A stretch of 64,000 nucleotides of DNA from Albugo candida (Eukaryota > Oomycota > Peronosporomycetes > Albuginales > Albuginaceae): contig CAJNAR010000180.1 in NCBI GenBank assembly GCA_905220665.1, positions 124,001 to 188,000 of the forward strand, in the 5' to 3' direction. The notes under the pieces were generated by a model. It saw only the letters and a list, made by a program, of their open reading frames with translations. It searched no databases and was not told where the DNA came from. Position 1 is the first letter of the stretch; each line of letters starts with the position of its first letter. Below are positions 12,657 to 25,686 of the stretch, piece after piece. Both the position numbers and the translations under genes were made by a program.

Positions 12657-12974
12657 TTAGATAATTGTCATTCTGATTCTCTTATCTATTGTACCCTGCG
12701 ATTCAAGCAAAGTAGGACGCTGCTCAAGTTTTCGAAAGTTCAATTTTGAGTCGAGATGCTTTTCCAGTGAGTAGTTTCTATTCTCTTCCCAGTGATTTTT
12801 CATTGCATAGAACAGCTGGACAACAATATTGTTTTGGAACTCTATAGACTTAAGTAATTTTTCTGCGAAAATGAGTGCATACGAGAAAGAATATATCGCT
12901 TCTTTGAATCGATTCATGCATCTGCTACAAAGAATCAGAAGGTATTCTAGTGTGGGGTTCATTAAGTCATGCAT
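12657..12974 (-). CDS. Hypothetical open frame, 105 codons, helical
   Basis: An uninterrupted minus-strand frame with protein-like composition: hydrophobic helices (LEYLLILCSRCMNRFKEAIY, SYALIFAEKLLKSI) followed by a basic/acidic C-terminal part (EENRNYSLEKHLDSKLNFRK). It may be a fragment of a larger helical protein, since the frame runs on without an obvious start context. Family not recognised. Confidence 0.25.
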   Translation of the reverse strand: MHDLMNPTLEYLLILCSRCMNRFKEAIYSFSYALIFAEKLLKSIEFQNNIVVQLFYAMKNHWEENRNYSLEKHLDSKLNFRKLEQRPTLLESQGTIDKRIRMTII

Positions 12975-13089
12975 AAGAGCTTTCTTATAAGCTTTAAGGC
13001 ACGCACTCCAATCTATGAGTTAATCGATTGATATGAGTGTGGATCGAAGGTTGCTGAACGAGAAAAGAACATGTGATTGACATAAAGCT

Positions 13090-13365
13090 TGTACCAATCA
13101 GCGTCCGGCGCGTAAATTTCAGCCATTCAACAGCTTTCATAGACTTAATGAGACCAATGAAGAGGTCTTTGAGGCCGTTCAAAGCCAATCAGCATCCAGC
13201 ACGTTCCTTGAGCAAATATACAGCTGTAATAGACTTTATTAGATCAACGACGAGGCATCTGAAGCCGTCAAAAGCCAATCAGCTGCCAGTGCGTTATTCA
13301 AAGCCAATAAACAACTTTAAGAGATTTAATTAGACCAGAAAAGAGGCCTCTGAGGCCGTTAATAG
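13090..13365 (+). repeat. Three-copy tandem repeat, about 90-bp period
   Basis: A unit that includes CCAATCAGC and, about 70 bp later, GAGGCCGTTCAAAG recurs at 13094, 13185 and 13275 (spacings 91 and 90 bp), with a fourth partial copy to about 13365. The period is near 30 codons, and one frame stays open across it (13073-13333), with a repeated SKANQ / FKANQ motif. The copies are diverged by substitutions and small indels. This may be a coding minisatellite or its remnant. Confidence 0.6.
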
Positions 13366-13809
13366 ACGACAAAGTGTCCGATACGAACTCTCAAGAAGTA
13401 AAGCCAACGTTATGCTTGATGGTCAAGCCTGCCAACTTTAGTGAAGGATACGGGCTCGCTCTGTCTGTCGAATTTACGAACACGTTCGATTTGCATAGAA
13501 CAGGATCCTCTTTTTAAAAGTTTTAATCAGCAAGCCAACGCAGAAGCTTCTCATACTTTCTGTCACAGGATATCTACCGAGCCAGTTCATGAATGACTAC
13601 TCAAGAAAAATCGCATTTTGCATCCGCATCAAGGAGACCATTTCATGTGTTCATCCACTTTTCGCTGTAGCATTTCACCATCAGCTCATTTTGCGAGTGT
13701 TTCCTTTCAGCAAGCGTATTTATGTGATTGTAGCGTTGTACCTCCTGATTATGTACATTAACGACACATCATACAAGATTATTCACCAATCAAGTAATCA
13801 CAAAATCAC

Positions 13810-16600
13810 ACATGTTCCATATGCAGTCACATAGTCACATGCATAAAATGAATCACACCACCAAAGAGTATTGCGATCCTCTCCGTCAGCACACCGCCAA
13901 GATCGACAAAGTGGTTCCGGCATTGGGCAGAAAACGAAATCACTCTTCGTTCGAGCATTTTAAAAAAAAACGCACCTACTCCAATCACACCCAAGCAGAT
14001 GAAACTAGAAATTCTCTAAAACAGTATTGAACTCTTACGCAATGAGAACGCTCAACTCACGAGATCAACAGGCACGTCGAAAGGGTACAATTACAATTAC
14101 ACTCACAAATCAAATCTCAACAACAATGTTTTTGGTATCTCGAAGAAGATGTCACACGAATGTACCGTTATCAGAATAAAGATCTCATCCGGACAAAAAA
14201 TTTAGTACACCGATCCGTTCCAACCGCTTCAACTTCAAGTTGAGAAATCCTCCATTTCCACGGAAACATTTTCCATCCAGCAACTCGCATTGAAGATCGT
14301 GGCATTGCAGCAAGCGCTTACCGCCTGCACCCGAACATGGATCGAAACGGAGCACAAAGTCAAAACATACTCTGTGATGGAAAATCTGATCCTCGCAGTG
14401 TAGCGAGATTGCATCATGGAACATCAGCATCGCATCCAAGAAGAACGCGATGCAAACCATTAGAATCTCTATGAGACGCAAAATAACTGCGAGAATTTCT
14501 TGATGCAGCAAGCAACTTAACTGGCAAGAGGTGTCGTATCTCCATAAAACCGAAAAAAAAGCTTTGAACGAACTAATCCGTACTCTAAATAGCCAAATCC
14601 ATGCGATGGAAATGGAACGTTCTCAAGCAATAAACGAGTTGGAATCCAAATTGAAAGCCACAAATGGAACGATTCTCTTCCACAAAACGCAATGGACACG
14701 ATCGAATAAACGAGTAAAGGCAACGCAATCTCTCAATGAATTGAATGCAACGAAGCCCAAGATGGATCTCGCACAAAGCCATAACGCGTTACTGGAGAAG
14801 GAAGAACAGCTCAAGACCGCGTCGGCGGCAGTCGGTCACCTTCATCTCGAAAATGAATCGTTGAAAAGAAAGCTGGGAGGTAGCATGACACAATCGGAAT
14901 CTTTCACAGACCCAATTGACGTTACTCTCCAAGTGACAAGGCGAAATCGCGCAAACGGACGCTTCTCAACTTATTCCAAGCACCGATATCTCACCTCTTA
15001 TCACCGAAAAAGTCGAACTGGAAACGATTGTCGGTCGATACGTCCACATGGCCGAGGCAAAATTGTATCGAGTGATCAAAAGTAGCATTGTGCTTAATAT
15101 CTCTAATGAGACATTTCAATTCGCATCATTTCCACACTTTATTGAGTCCATCACGAGCAATGGATACGAGCATGGGACCATTGAGTTCAATAAAAGTAAG
15201 ATTCAAAATGCAATATGTATCTACGGTAGATGGAGGAATGAGACCACGTCGTTCCATGCGACAGCATTTGCAATTTCTTTGGGTTCTGTACATTGAAAGT
15301 AGGAAGAGTATTGACAGATTGTAATCAATGGTGGATTTAATCTACTCCGAGCCATTCGAGCCTTTGTGACGGATCCAGTTGTATTTCATTTGTGCAAGTA
15401 CGCCCACTAATGGATCCTTTGCTTTCCCATTCATCCTTCCGAGAATTCGTATCGGCATTCTGCTTCCGTTGCGTTCCAAATGTTTTAGTGATGCGGCATC
15501 AATAGTTGGGAGTGGTTTGATTGTCGTAAAAAAAGTCGATTGACTCGCACCAGAAACTGTGAATGCGTGTTCCCTATTACGAAGATCCCAATGTTGTATT
15601 TTCATCTTCTCCGCCAGTGATGATCGCATCGCCGACATTGCGTAAATGGGTTCCAGGACATAAACTTGCACGCACGCTATATTACTCGCTCATAAGTGGC
15701 ATTGCAATGTCTTCAAATGAGGCCACAGTTTTACCAATTCCAAAAAGAATTGCGAGAATTTTCGTTTTCGGTGGGGAAATTCAATGTGAAATAGTGGAGG
15801 ACATTGACATGCTTCCGCGTCAGTGGCTTGTGCATGTCGATTCCTTAATATCACACGGCAAGCGCCAATACTGAGATCGAAAACACCGACATCGCTGTCA
15901 GCGGCTGGGACGAAAACGAGTGGTACTGCGCATTCTTCGAGTCGAGTCGTGTTCGGGAGACCAAGACACGGTTCCAGACGATGAATCATGCGCTGAGAAG
16001 AGTGTCACCATTTTTGAATGAGTATGGGAAAACGGAGTTCCCACACACATTAAAAATTCACGACTTGTTCCCACAACTAAATCACATGACATCGAGTGGA
16101 TGTGCGATGGCGTTGATGTAGCCGGATCCTGGCCGCACATACACCGTCCACGAAAGACGTCTCATGCGAAAACCCCACGCGTAATTATATCCAATCACGT
16201 GTCACGTATACGACTAGCGATTCGGAAACGATTTCAAACTTACAATAGCTTGATCGTGAATTCGTACTTGTTTGATTTCTGTTATTGGAAGCTTTTGGAA
16301 GCCGGAAATATATTGGAGTTGGAGGTAGAGTTTGTTTTGCTTCCTGTGTCGACGCGAAATGAAGACACGATTCTATTGGTGCTTGCACACACGACAGAAT
16401 GACAATTATCTATTACGAACATATCGGTGAGAACGGCTACGGGGACGTCGTAGGTGTATTGAGACCGCTGATTAAATGTTGTGTGGCATGGATCGAATTG
16501 ACCAGAGCTTTGCGGTTCCACCTTGTGATGCAGATGCAAGAAAGAAAACGTTTTTGCTGCAACCACACGAGTGACAGAGCCAGTATGTTTGCTTAATTCC
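13810..16600 (+). pseudogene. Decayed coiled-coil protein gene
   Basis: Plus-strand coding remnants run through several frames: 13812-14030, 14531-15085 (184 codons), 15048-15324, 15563-15874, 15880-16090 and 16100-16402. The 14531 segment is Lys/Glu/Gln-rich with heptad-like spacing (MEMERSQAINELESKLK, LEKEEQLKTASAAVGHLHLE), consistent with a coiled coil. Downstream pieces look globular (SGWDENEWYCAFFESSRV, FPHTLKIHDLFPQLNHM). Frames change at least five times and contain stops with no convincing introns. The order of basic region, coiled coil and globular C-terminus recalls oomycete bZIP-like proteins with lipid-binding-type C-termini, but no diagnostic motif was seen, so I leave it unnamed. 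Confidence 0.4.
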
Positions 16601-16824
16601 GTCACCTGCGAGTTTTTCTGTGAACACCAACCTATTCGATTCGCTCAAAAATGCAATTTTACGATCACAATTTATGTTGCTGCTGAATATGACGTTAGAT
16701 TAGGGCTCACAGAAGATGACTAAGACGGAAGTTTTGATAGAGCACTTGCCGAATTAGAAGGACCCATTACGAGAGGACAACTTACGTGAGAATCGGACTA
16801 CCAATTTGTGTGTTGTGGTTGTCT

Positions 16825-18960
16825 CTACGCCATTCCATGAGCTAAAGTCTGAGCCGATGGTTGAAGACTGATCGTTGTGCTGGAAGTTCCAATAGTGACA
16901 ATGTTTCCGAAATTGATTCCCACGCGCATGGAATTTAAAAGATGCATGTTGTGCGGGCTGTTTGGATGTGCGTAAAAGGAAAACATCAAGTCATCCCTTT
17001 GTATCAATGCACGGAATCAAAAGGTAACGGCGGAATTTTTGATGCTAACGCTCGTTTTTGTCGAAAAGATCAAATAACGGCGCCTTTCGTAAAGCTGTAG
17101 GCTGCCCGATGGGAAGACATGATAGGAAGCTTTCGATGGACTTGAACCGCTGGATCAATCTTTCCATTGCTTCTGGTGGTTGTCTGTGACAGCGATGACA
17201 TATACTCACAGCGGTATTCCCCATAAATCGAAGCACATTCCTTCAGAGACTGGTGCGCATAATGTGCCAAGCAGATCGCAGCTCAGTCATATATTTGCTT
17301 GATGCTGCAAACGATGCATCATTCCAATCAGGAGAATAAGTGGTGGCGTGCATATAGTCATTTCCAAAGACTGAGGATCTAAGCGTCTTGTCGACAGAAA
17401 GGTCGTGACTGTCCATGTGCTCACACATCGACACCACAGGGAATTGTAAGCTATACATTTTGATATTAAGTCCGAAAAAGAGGTTTTCAAATGAAATAGA
17501 CGGATTTGGAGCTACCGATGTCGATGGTGTTGATGCCAATCTCGTGGATACAGTCGGCTTTGGTGCAAGTGACTCACCACTTGCAATATGCTCCGTTAGA
17601 CCGACTAAATGACCAGATTTTGAGAGGCTGTGTGAGCATCAAAGCAAATCGCATGTCGTGTACTTGGATCGCGTATAAAGGAGCATTCAATTTGGATGGA
17701 TTTTGATGCATCGAAAAGTTCTGTGGGGCGCCACGAAGAACAGACAAAATGATTTGCGTTCCATGCGCGAACAATTGGGACGGTGTAGGTGCTTGGATTC
17801 TAGCTACTTGCTCTAAATGCGCCAATTCCATTTTATTTTGCGTATGAGTCGATGGGATTCGACAGTATTGTTGCAAGAAATGTAATCCACACATAAATTC
17901 TTCTTTGTTGCTCTTAATTTTGAGTTCCAATCGTATCCGCTTTCTCCAATGCATTTTGATCAATTTAAATATTGTCTGCTGTGAGACGGACTAAATGAAC
18001 GAACCTTTCAAAAAAAAATTTCAGCATTAAAAACATGCGGTGTGCATGAATGAGAATGCTAAAGAATTCTGTTTTTTCGCTTTTTCCCACGAAACTTGGA
18101 CATTACAAAGAAGCACGAACTTGGAATGGTGCGTTGACCATATTTCGTAATGCCGGAATTGTTTACGGCCTTTTTCGCGTCTCAACACCGCAATTAGCAT
18201 TCACTACGATCTATTTCCCAATAAGGAGGTTCAATAAGCTTCTAATTTCTGAAAAAAAGCTTCTTTATGCTGAACGGCCGGAGAATGAATGTCGAACGTG
18301 CCAGATTCGATATCACGCAGGTGCCCAATTGCTTTAACTGAGCAGATGGTTTCAGTATCGAAATAAGTTCTTTCGTGCAATTTATATCAGCTTTCAATGG
18401 ATCGATAGAGTTCATACAATCCGCAAAATCACAGTACCACAGATGCGTGTGGATGAATGTCTTTGTTTTCGCAACTGCTTTACTCATACGGAATGCGTCG
18501 ACAGCATGTTTCAACACGCATCTTTTTTGGCAGCTTTGAGAGACATTCCATCACAAAGAGCTGGTTCATCGACTCGGATGAAAAAAATGTGGCTACTTCG
18601 TGGTCTTCGACTTCGTCTCGCAAACACAGCGCCAACTGGAATGCTTCTTCTTTTCGACTAATGGCCTGACTTGTGAATGATATGTTTAGGTTTGTCACTG
18701 GATCCGTCAACATTCTTTTCAAAGGCTTGCTGATGAACGATTAAACAACAGCTAACTCACGGATAGTCGTCTAGCAGGACGAACAAAATCAGCAAAAAGC
18801 ATCGGTGGACGAGCGCAACGCGAGCCATAACTTTGTATGGGGCATTTCTGGGTAAAAGCAAAGCCGTCAAGGTTTTTGGCGTAAACCAAGACCATGTCCA
18901 CTCGCTCTGGCTTGACATGAAATTAAATATCGAGCCCCACGGCTTCCTGAATACCAATAA
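16825..18960 (-). pseudogene. Decayed large minus-strand gene, unrecognised
   Basis: Minus-strand fragments follow one another: 18757-18957, 18480-18722, 18242-18517, 17574-17963 (129 codons), 17243-17539 and 17045-17270. Several read as beta-rich, hydrophobic-alternating sequence (NLNISFTSQAISRKEEAFQL, LYAIQVHDMRFALMLTQPL, NLFFGLNIKMYSLQFPV), with frame changes between them. This recalls the elongated beta-groove of VPS13/bridge-like lipid transfer proteins, but that is only a compositional impression. Stops and frameshifts make a functional product unlikely. Confidence 0.3.
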
Positions 18961-19636
18961 TGTGAGCGATTTGCTCGTTGATACGGGTACAGTAGTCTCA
19001 AACGGAGATACTTATTGCTTTCGCTTTCTTCGAAGAATACAAGACGTTTCTTCAACGGATGTTGTCGAGGCTCAGGGAATGGAGAAGGCCGTGTTAAATC
19101 AGTATCCTGCCAATATTCAATCTTGAGTAAACAACTTATTACGCGTGATTTTCGTGGTAGTAAGTGTTCCAGTGATTTTCCACGTCACTGATCGCATCTC
19201 TGCACACTTACTCTCCCTTCATGGTGATTTTTTCCAGTACACCCATTTCTCACAAATTTTCATATGCAAAGCTCAATACACCAATCAAATCCTTGATATC
19301 ACCATTCTCAGTATTTGCTTAAATTTTGTTCTGTACGAAACATGCTGAAGTGAAAAACTAATTTGGTGGATAATAACGCTTTTTTCTTCGCCTTAATAAC
19401 GTCGCAGATATGAGCTGTATGTCTTTTTTTTGTGTCAAGATTCACATCTAAATATACGCAAATACAGCTTAAGTGAGGTGCGTTTCATCCGATACATTCT
19501 CATGATATCCGAGAAACATGCGCGCTAATGTCTTTCATCAGAGTTGTAAAAAACATGAAGATATATGCGTACAAGTGTTCGCCACGTGGTAATGAAAGTG
19601 TCTTTTTGAGGCACATCCTTCCAACCAAAACTACCA
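18961..19636. other. No supported gene
   Basis: A plus-strand frame at 18833-19126 overlaps the minus-strand remnant and is probably its shadow. The rest is AT-rich without motif. Confidence 0.35.
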
Positions 19637-20020
19637 TCAATTACACCGGCTCCGAAACATTCCAATGATTAAATCCAGACTTGCGAATAATTGACAGACT
19701 GTCACCTCGAGTGAAATATAATGAGTTTGCCGCGACTTGAGATCTGAGAAACCCTGATGTACATCGGCGTGAACGTCATAAAAAGTCACAAGGCTCACAG
19801 AAATTGTTGAGTGATCAATGCTCTCTTGTTCTTTTTCAGAGACGTAAACGCTCAGGAACACAACGAAGTAGTATGTCGAATCCAGTATATGTCTGTATAG
19901 AGAGAGCGCGACCACAGGAACGCTGTCAACTCCACGATCGAGTTGCGCTTGCCAATTGGAGGCTTCCAAAGTATGTGGGTATGTCACACAATCCGTTTTC
20001 GGTGCTTTTTCTGACGCCAT
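19637..20020 (-). CDS. Hypothetical open frame, 127 codons
   Basis: A continuous minus-strand frame starts at an ATG at 20020 preceded by GC-richer sequence. The N-terminus is hydrophilic (ASEKAPKTDCVTYPHTLEAS). The middle alternates hydrophobic residues (VPVVALSLYRHILDSTYYFV). The end (HQGFSDLKSRQTHYISLEV, then a hydrophobic tail) may be intron or decay. No family recognised. It could be the 5' part of a longer gene. Confidence 0.25.
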   Translation of the reverse strand: MASEKAPKTDCVTYPHTLEASNWQAQLDRGVDSVPVVALSLYRHILDSTYYFVVFLSVYVSEKEQESIDHSTISVSLVTFYDVHADVHQGFSDLKSRQTHYISLEVTVCQLFASLDLIIGMFRSRCN

Positions 20021-20970
20021 AACTTTCCGGCGCGAAGTTTAGTGGGAAAGACAAATTTTCTCTCCATTTGCGTGATGCGTTCAAGTATTAATCATATCGA
20101 TATTATCAAAAATACTCAATTTTAGAGTAATCTTTTGGTTAGAAATCGTCCGCGTTGAAATCTTTTACGTTGATATAATTTGTATTCACCGCAACCATGA
20201 CGCTCGAATTGATATGAATTGATCACGAGATCCAGCTTCCTCAGCGCTGTATTTTCCTTCGGTGGTGGTGGGGGTTAAACCACGTCGTTGTGTCATCTAA
20301 ATACTATTGAGTTTAAATTCTAATTGCATTCCTCTTAGTTGAGCACAGCGCATTCACTAAGGCATCTGTGCTACTTCGCGATGCAATGAATGCGATCATT
20401 CCTCATTGAACACAACGGCGGCTAAACCAACTTGCATCCGGTCATAATCGTGTCTGTAACTGCGTGTAAGCACACTAGACTGTTTCGTACAATCTTCGCG
20501 CTACTTTTGTTTCCGATTGCGACACCATGTGCGTCTTATCACTGACTCCACCTGCTCTCCTTGACCTGACTTGACAGACCGAGTTGACAATCTGTTGTTA
20601 CACTCGGCGTTAAGATACTAATATCGCTTGCAAATACAAGAGTGAAGATCACACTTTTCATATAATCAAATGGAGCGTACCTTCATATAGCTAAATCTGT
20701 CGCGCGATACTTCTAATCATCCAGATGAAGATATAATTATTTGTTTCGCTTTCTTATTCCGTTGGCCTGACCGTTCAAGCTCATATAAGAGCTGATAAGA
20801 GCCAATTTGCGTGCTGTTGCATCAAAAATGTAAAGAGTTTATTCTTCTCAGACGTAATTCATTAAAAACGAACTTTTCAACTTGGACTGTTTTCAATGTC
20901 ACAATTTTTATGCCTTCGCCGTGAGCTAAAGCCTTTCATAATACATTACCTTGATTCAAAGATTCTTTTA
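20021..20970. other. No supported gene
   Basis: No frame over about 60 codons and no recognisable element. Confidence 0.45.
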
Positions 20971-20974
20971 ATTT

Positions 20975-21420
20975 TAAATCCATAGCAGACTGATAGATGG
21001 GGCACCGCAGGATTTCGGATGAGCGCTGAGTCTACCTTCCTCCATCTCAGGTTCCCCGTCACCCGTACTGCAACTCCACAATAGGACCCTATAGGAAATA
21101 GACTAACATTGGCTCCAATGATAAAAACGAAACAATCGCATCATATTATCCTTCGCGGTGTTTAGCTTGGGGTCGGACTAACCGTGGCAATCTGAGAGCC
21201 CCAGATGAGTGCATGAGTCTACTTTCCGAGACTCTCCATGCCACCCGTCAGTTTTTGAATGACAAAGTTGTGCGTAACTTACTATGATCAATTATAAAAA
21301 GTTACAATCACCAGCTGTTAACTAGTCTCACAGTTACATCAATTACCTTTCCATCCTTGTGATAATATTGAATCTTTTTATATTCTTACTAGATATAAAA
21401 AAGAGCTATCCAAAAAATGG
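20975..21420 (-). pseudogene. Degenerate copy of an mL41-like ribosomal protein gene
   Basis: On the minus strand this segment is clearly homologous to 43400-43880, which lies on the plus strand. The match includes about 170 bp of 5' flank, exon 1, the intron 3' end (TTTCCTATAG) and exon 2. Exon 1 reads MHSSGALRLPRLVRPQAK and exon 2 keeps its frame through VPHLSVCYGFKIKRI, the VP...GFKIK signature expected of mL41. The intron 5' GT present in the partner is lost here (ATAATA instead of GTAAGA), and the KPL(T/P)xK motif of exon 1 is destroyed. It is therefore a non-processed, decayed duplicate. Confidence 0.5.
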
Positions 21421-23350
21421 TCATAGATTGCGATGTTAATAGCAAGGGACCATGGGAAAAGTCAGTACATAATATACTGTAGCGTGTCACATATGTATTT
21501 AGTTGTGATAATATCAACGTCATAGGAAAGCTCGTTCTATTAGCTGTAAGTGTTTGCGTGGCACTATAGTATTTCTGTATTCAATCATCAAACTACACTT
21601 TATAACACTCGCTGTAAATTGTAATGCATACAAGCTACAGTATTTCTTGATTTTTAAGTTTTATGGTTTGTCTGAGTAATATATTTGCAGCTTTTGAAGT
21701 TTACGAATGCAAATTTCTTTTGTTTCATTACAGACTAGTATCTTAGCGACTTTTCGTGCTGTGGAAATGATTATGTACAAGTACGGTTTAGTGACTTTAC
21801 TTGCCGCATAATTCCATCACTCGTTTGGTATGGCTCTTTGTACGACATTTTTCGGGGCCATTACACGATGTCCCTACACATCTCCGAGCTTAAGACACCA
21901 TATACATCGTTTTATAACGCTGCGCAGAATGCTAGCAGTTATTAGCGACTCCTGCTACAAACAGTGTTGTTGTGGAATAGAAGCAGTGAAACAGATAGAT
22001 ACAATTACGTTCCAGTCTTATCTTGCGATACGAATAGTGACGCAACGACTCGGGTGTCAGAGTGAAATCTCAATGGCCATCATTGGGACGTTTATTCAAT
22101 GTGCTAGCACCCAACGTACTGGAACCTACTGATGAGTGGAGACTTAAATAATGTGCACCACTGAAATACGACGTCGTCCCTATCATACCACTTCGATCAT
22201 GAGGCGATGCAAGGCTTTCAGCCGTACCTTTTTGATACAATTCATGAGCAACATAGCAGTGTAGATTAATTTCAAGCGATGAAGACGTCTACCAAGCAGT
22301 TCCGAATTAGAAGAATACATCGTCTTCACTTTTGGCGCATAGAAACGTCCGACACGTTGATTTACATCGGCTCCACAATGTGATAACTTAGGATCTGCTA
22401 CAGTATTACACTGAAAGAGGTGATTTCAAACACTCCATTTGCTTAGCGATTATAATGCGTCCACGATTGAATATGGAAAAGCTCATGGGGATCTCATCGG
22501 AGTCACATGGATGAAGCAAATGCTTATGCGTTACATTGAGATGATGCATCAATTTTGGATGTACACAGTCGCCAGTAAGATCATTTTGGATGTGATGACG
22601 CTGCGATTCAACAGATGAATATGGTACGATTACGCTTTATGGAATTAATTTCTGACCAGTCGTTGTCGAAATCCCCATTTATGTAGCCTAATTGTGCGAA
22701 TTGGGGGAGTTCGATTTTTCAAATGGTGTTATCCATTTTTCAATTTAATTTTTGGATCAGATAAAAGTCGTTTTTTTTTTAAACCAATAAAAATCAATAT
22801 TTTAATCGTCTCTATGTCCTCTTTATGATAGTATGCGAGCATGATACTCGGTTTGGTACGATGTGTCATTTTTCGGCAAATATGAGATTCAGAACAATTA
22901 TAGGCAACTTCTAGTGCGTGGACTATATGTCTGGTGTCCAGTATGCGCGCATGACGGTCATCTGTAACATTTGAAAGACTAGTTCTTAGTAGAGGATGTT
23001 GGTCCCTCTGGAGGCTTGCATTAATGCTCATTTCAGTTAGACAAGATATAACTGTTTGATGTCTTTAGAAGGGCAAGCGGGATGTTACTACGAGTGCTAC
23101 GGATGGATAGCTTGATAATGGATAGGGTGCTTGCACAAAAGCTTTTACATTAATGCATTACAGCGCTGAATCTTTTACGCAATAAATATTTGCTCGAAGG
23201 AATACATTTCACACACGCCCCGAATTATAGCTGTACTGACTTGCTGTTGGATATTCAATATAACGGATTTGTAGATAAGATGTGGTAGTTTATAAAGGCT
23301 TAGATTAAGTGTGAAGTGAACTAAGGACCTAATATACGAACTTCCGAATT
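21421..23350. other. No supported gene
   Basis: A 100-codon plus-strand frame (21830-22132) and a 100-codon minus-strand frame (22729-23031) have no recognisable motif. No long terminal repeat for the adjacent Copia element could be identified by eye. Confidence 0.4.
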
Positions 23351-23362
23351 TAAGCTCCCTCG

Positions 23363-25686
23363 GTGTCGTTGGTTACAGATTATCTACATGTTATGAGCCC
23401 AAACGAATCGGATTCGAGCAATGACGTGCTCAGGGACGACAACTCTTTTTATTGGAAGGTCAAAGCGCGCATGAGATTGGCGAGGAAGGACCTTCTGGAT
23501 ACATCGACGGAAGTGTACACACAAAAGCGAGGACGATACCGCGGTGGCAGTCTGGAGAGCGAACGACTTGAAAGCGTTTTCCATCCTATCGTCGACGCTC
23601 AGCACTCAATACCAGTCAATGATCAGGAATACGACATCGACGAGGCAGCTTTGGGATACATTAATGGATTTTTTTGTTCGGAAAACTTTACACAGGAGAG
23701 TGCAAGTGCGACGTCAGTTGCAGGACTTCAAGATGGAAAGAGGGAGTAGCTTGATGGAGCTCATCATGAAGTTCTACGAACTAGCGATGAACATGTCGTC
23801 TGTCCAAGACGTGAAGGATGAGCAGGAAATGCTCGTGGTCCTTTTGGGTAGTATGTCTGAAGACTATTAACACATCACAAGAATCCTGGAAAACATGCCT
23901 GGAATCAACTTGATGAGTGCGCGTGAAAATTTTCACCGAGAGTGGGACAATATGCAGAAAAAGAATCAAAGGAGGTTGCACTGAAGGCAACAAAGGAAAC
24001 CTTACCCGAGAATAGACCCAACAATGCTCGAATTAAAAGTAACGCGTTTAATGTGAAATGTTTCAACTGTGTAAAGCGTGGACACAGACAACCTGAATAT
24101 TTCAAAGAAGTAAAGGAAAAGGATGTTAAAGCCGAAATGATCATGCTTTTATGGCAATTACTGCCGAAAAGAAAAATGACTGGATTTTGGACAGCGGTGG
24201 GAGCAGTCATATGAGCTATGAAAAGTCAAAATTCGTATCAGTGATGGATCTGAAAAGTGTAATCAAAATAAAAATCGCAAATGTAACTACAGTCGCAGCC
24301 GTTATTAATGGTTCAATACCGCTTAGTCTCAACAATAGTGAACATGTCACCACTTATGACGCGTTGTACGTTGCAAAATTGGACTGACGGCTACTATCAA
24401 ACCCGCAGTAGTGATCCGTGGGCTTAATGTCTATATCGAGAAGAACTGGTGCCAGATTAAGTCAGAGACCGAGACGATACCACGCATAAAGCGGAGTGGA
24501 AAGATGTACAAATTAATACACTCCGAAGGACACCAACCGAACCGGCATCTGCGGCATCTTACAGCGTAGACAGTCAAGACTGGGAAATATGGCATGCTCG
24601 TTTTGGCCATCTTTCATTGGCTCAATTTAAACGAACGCAAAAATGTTCCACCGGAGTCCAAGTGAGAGAACGTTCGATTCACGATGCTGATAACAAAGAT
24701 GGGGTTTGCGCTGGTTGTGCAAAGGAAAAATCATCGGTGAGACCATTTTCCGAGACAATGAGCAGTTAGGCGAAGACAACGAGATTGTTAGAAATAGTGC
24801 ACACTGATCTCATGGGGCCGTTACAAACGCCATCAGCAGGTGGTTCTCGATATACATGGAAATTTATCGACGATTACTCATGATTGGTCAAAGTTTACTT
24901 TCAACGGACAAACTCGCAAGTGTTCGATTGTTTCATCCAATACAACACCATGATGTAACGCCAAACCAGCAACAGGATCAAGTGTATACGTACGAATTAC
25001 GATACAGAGTTTGGGAACCGGCAGTTCGAGGAAGAGTGTTGACGAAACGGGATAGTCCATCAGACGACTGCCTCGTTCTCACCGCAGCAGAATGGTTTGG
25101 CGGAACGAATGAAACGCACACTCATGCAAAGAGCTCGTGCAATGATGGAGCACAAGAATGTGGCAAAGGAGGGGTGGGCAGAAGCTGTTAATACCGCAGC
25201 ATACATCACAAATCACGCTCCAAACAGTCTTCGACCATACTTCACACCAATGGAAATTTCTTTGTAAGAAAAGCCAGATCTCAGTCATCTCTCCGTTTTT
25301 TTTTTGAGCTACTGGACTTGCATATTTCGACAAGTCGAAGCGATCTAAATTAGACGCGAAGGCTTACTCATGCTTATTCCTGGTATATGCCGACGAATCG
25401 AAAGAGTATCGGGTACTCAACATATCGAGCAATCGAGTGGACATATCCCGAATTATTCATCTACCAGAAGTATATCAGACCACGTATGTTCAACTCGTTA
25501 TCCAAAACCAAAAAATGACTCCAAGAAGGTACTCATTTGATGATGATCATCGTACTCCATGTGTGCGCATCGAGTCTCAGGAACCTCAGTTTACGGAAAT
25601 TGGTTAAGATGCCCAGCCATACCAAACTCACCAACCCACGGTACCTGTTAGATCCGACACACACTTAGGACCTTTGGATCACGACG
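23363..25686 (+). mobile_element. Ty1/Copia retrotransposon remnant (gag to integrase)
   Basis: Copia domains follow in the expected order but in shifting frames. Gag begins near 23363 (SFYWKVKARMRLARKDLL) and continues to about 23870 (QLWDTLMDFF, MERGSSLMELIMKF). A zinc knuckle lies at about 24059 (CFNCVKRGH) with the last Cys replaced by Tyr. The protease motif WILDSGGSSHMS is at 24181. The pre-integrase HHCC region (WHARFGHL, CAGCAKEK) is at 24590-24735. The integrase core follows: IVHTDLMGP at 24790, YDTEFGN near 25000, QQNGLAERMKRTLM near 25080. The integrase C-terminal RSKLDAKAYSC / YRVLNISS segment is at about 25335-25420. Reverse transcriptase and RNase H are absent: the element stops near 25686, where fibronectin-gene sequence begins. 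Many frameshifts and stops make it inactive. No LTRs were recognised. Confidence 0.93.

Noticed and set aside
14185..14814. Minus-strand frames opposite the coiled-coil gene
   Set aside because: They mirror the plus-strand gene and encode Cys/Phe-rich peptides with no domain; shadow frames.
16825..18960. Assignment of the minus-strand remnant to VPS13/bridge-like lipid transfer proteins
   Set aside because: Only the alternating hydrophobic pattern supports it; no chorein signature was seen.
20995..21250. Possible structured RNA: hairpins with GGCACC...GGTGCC and GTGGCA...TGCCAC in both copies of the dispersed repeat
   Set aside because: The stems lie in segments that read as exons of the mL41-like gene with a matching intron boundary, so shared coding ancestry explains the conservation better. 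The arms are short and contain mismatches.
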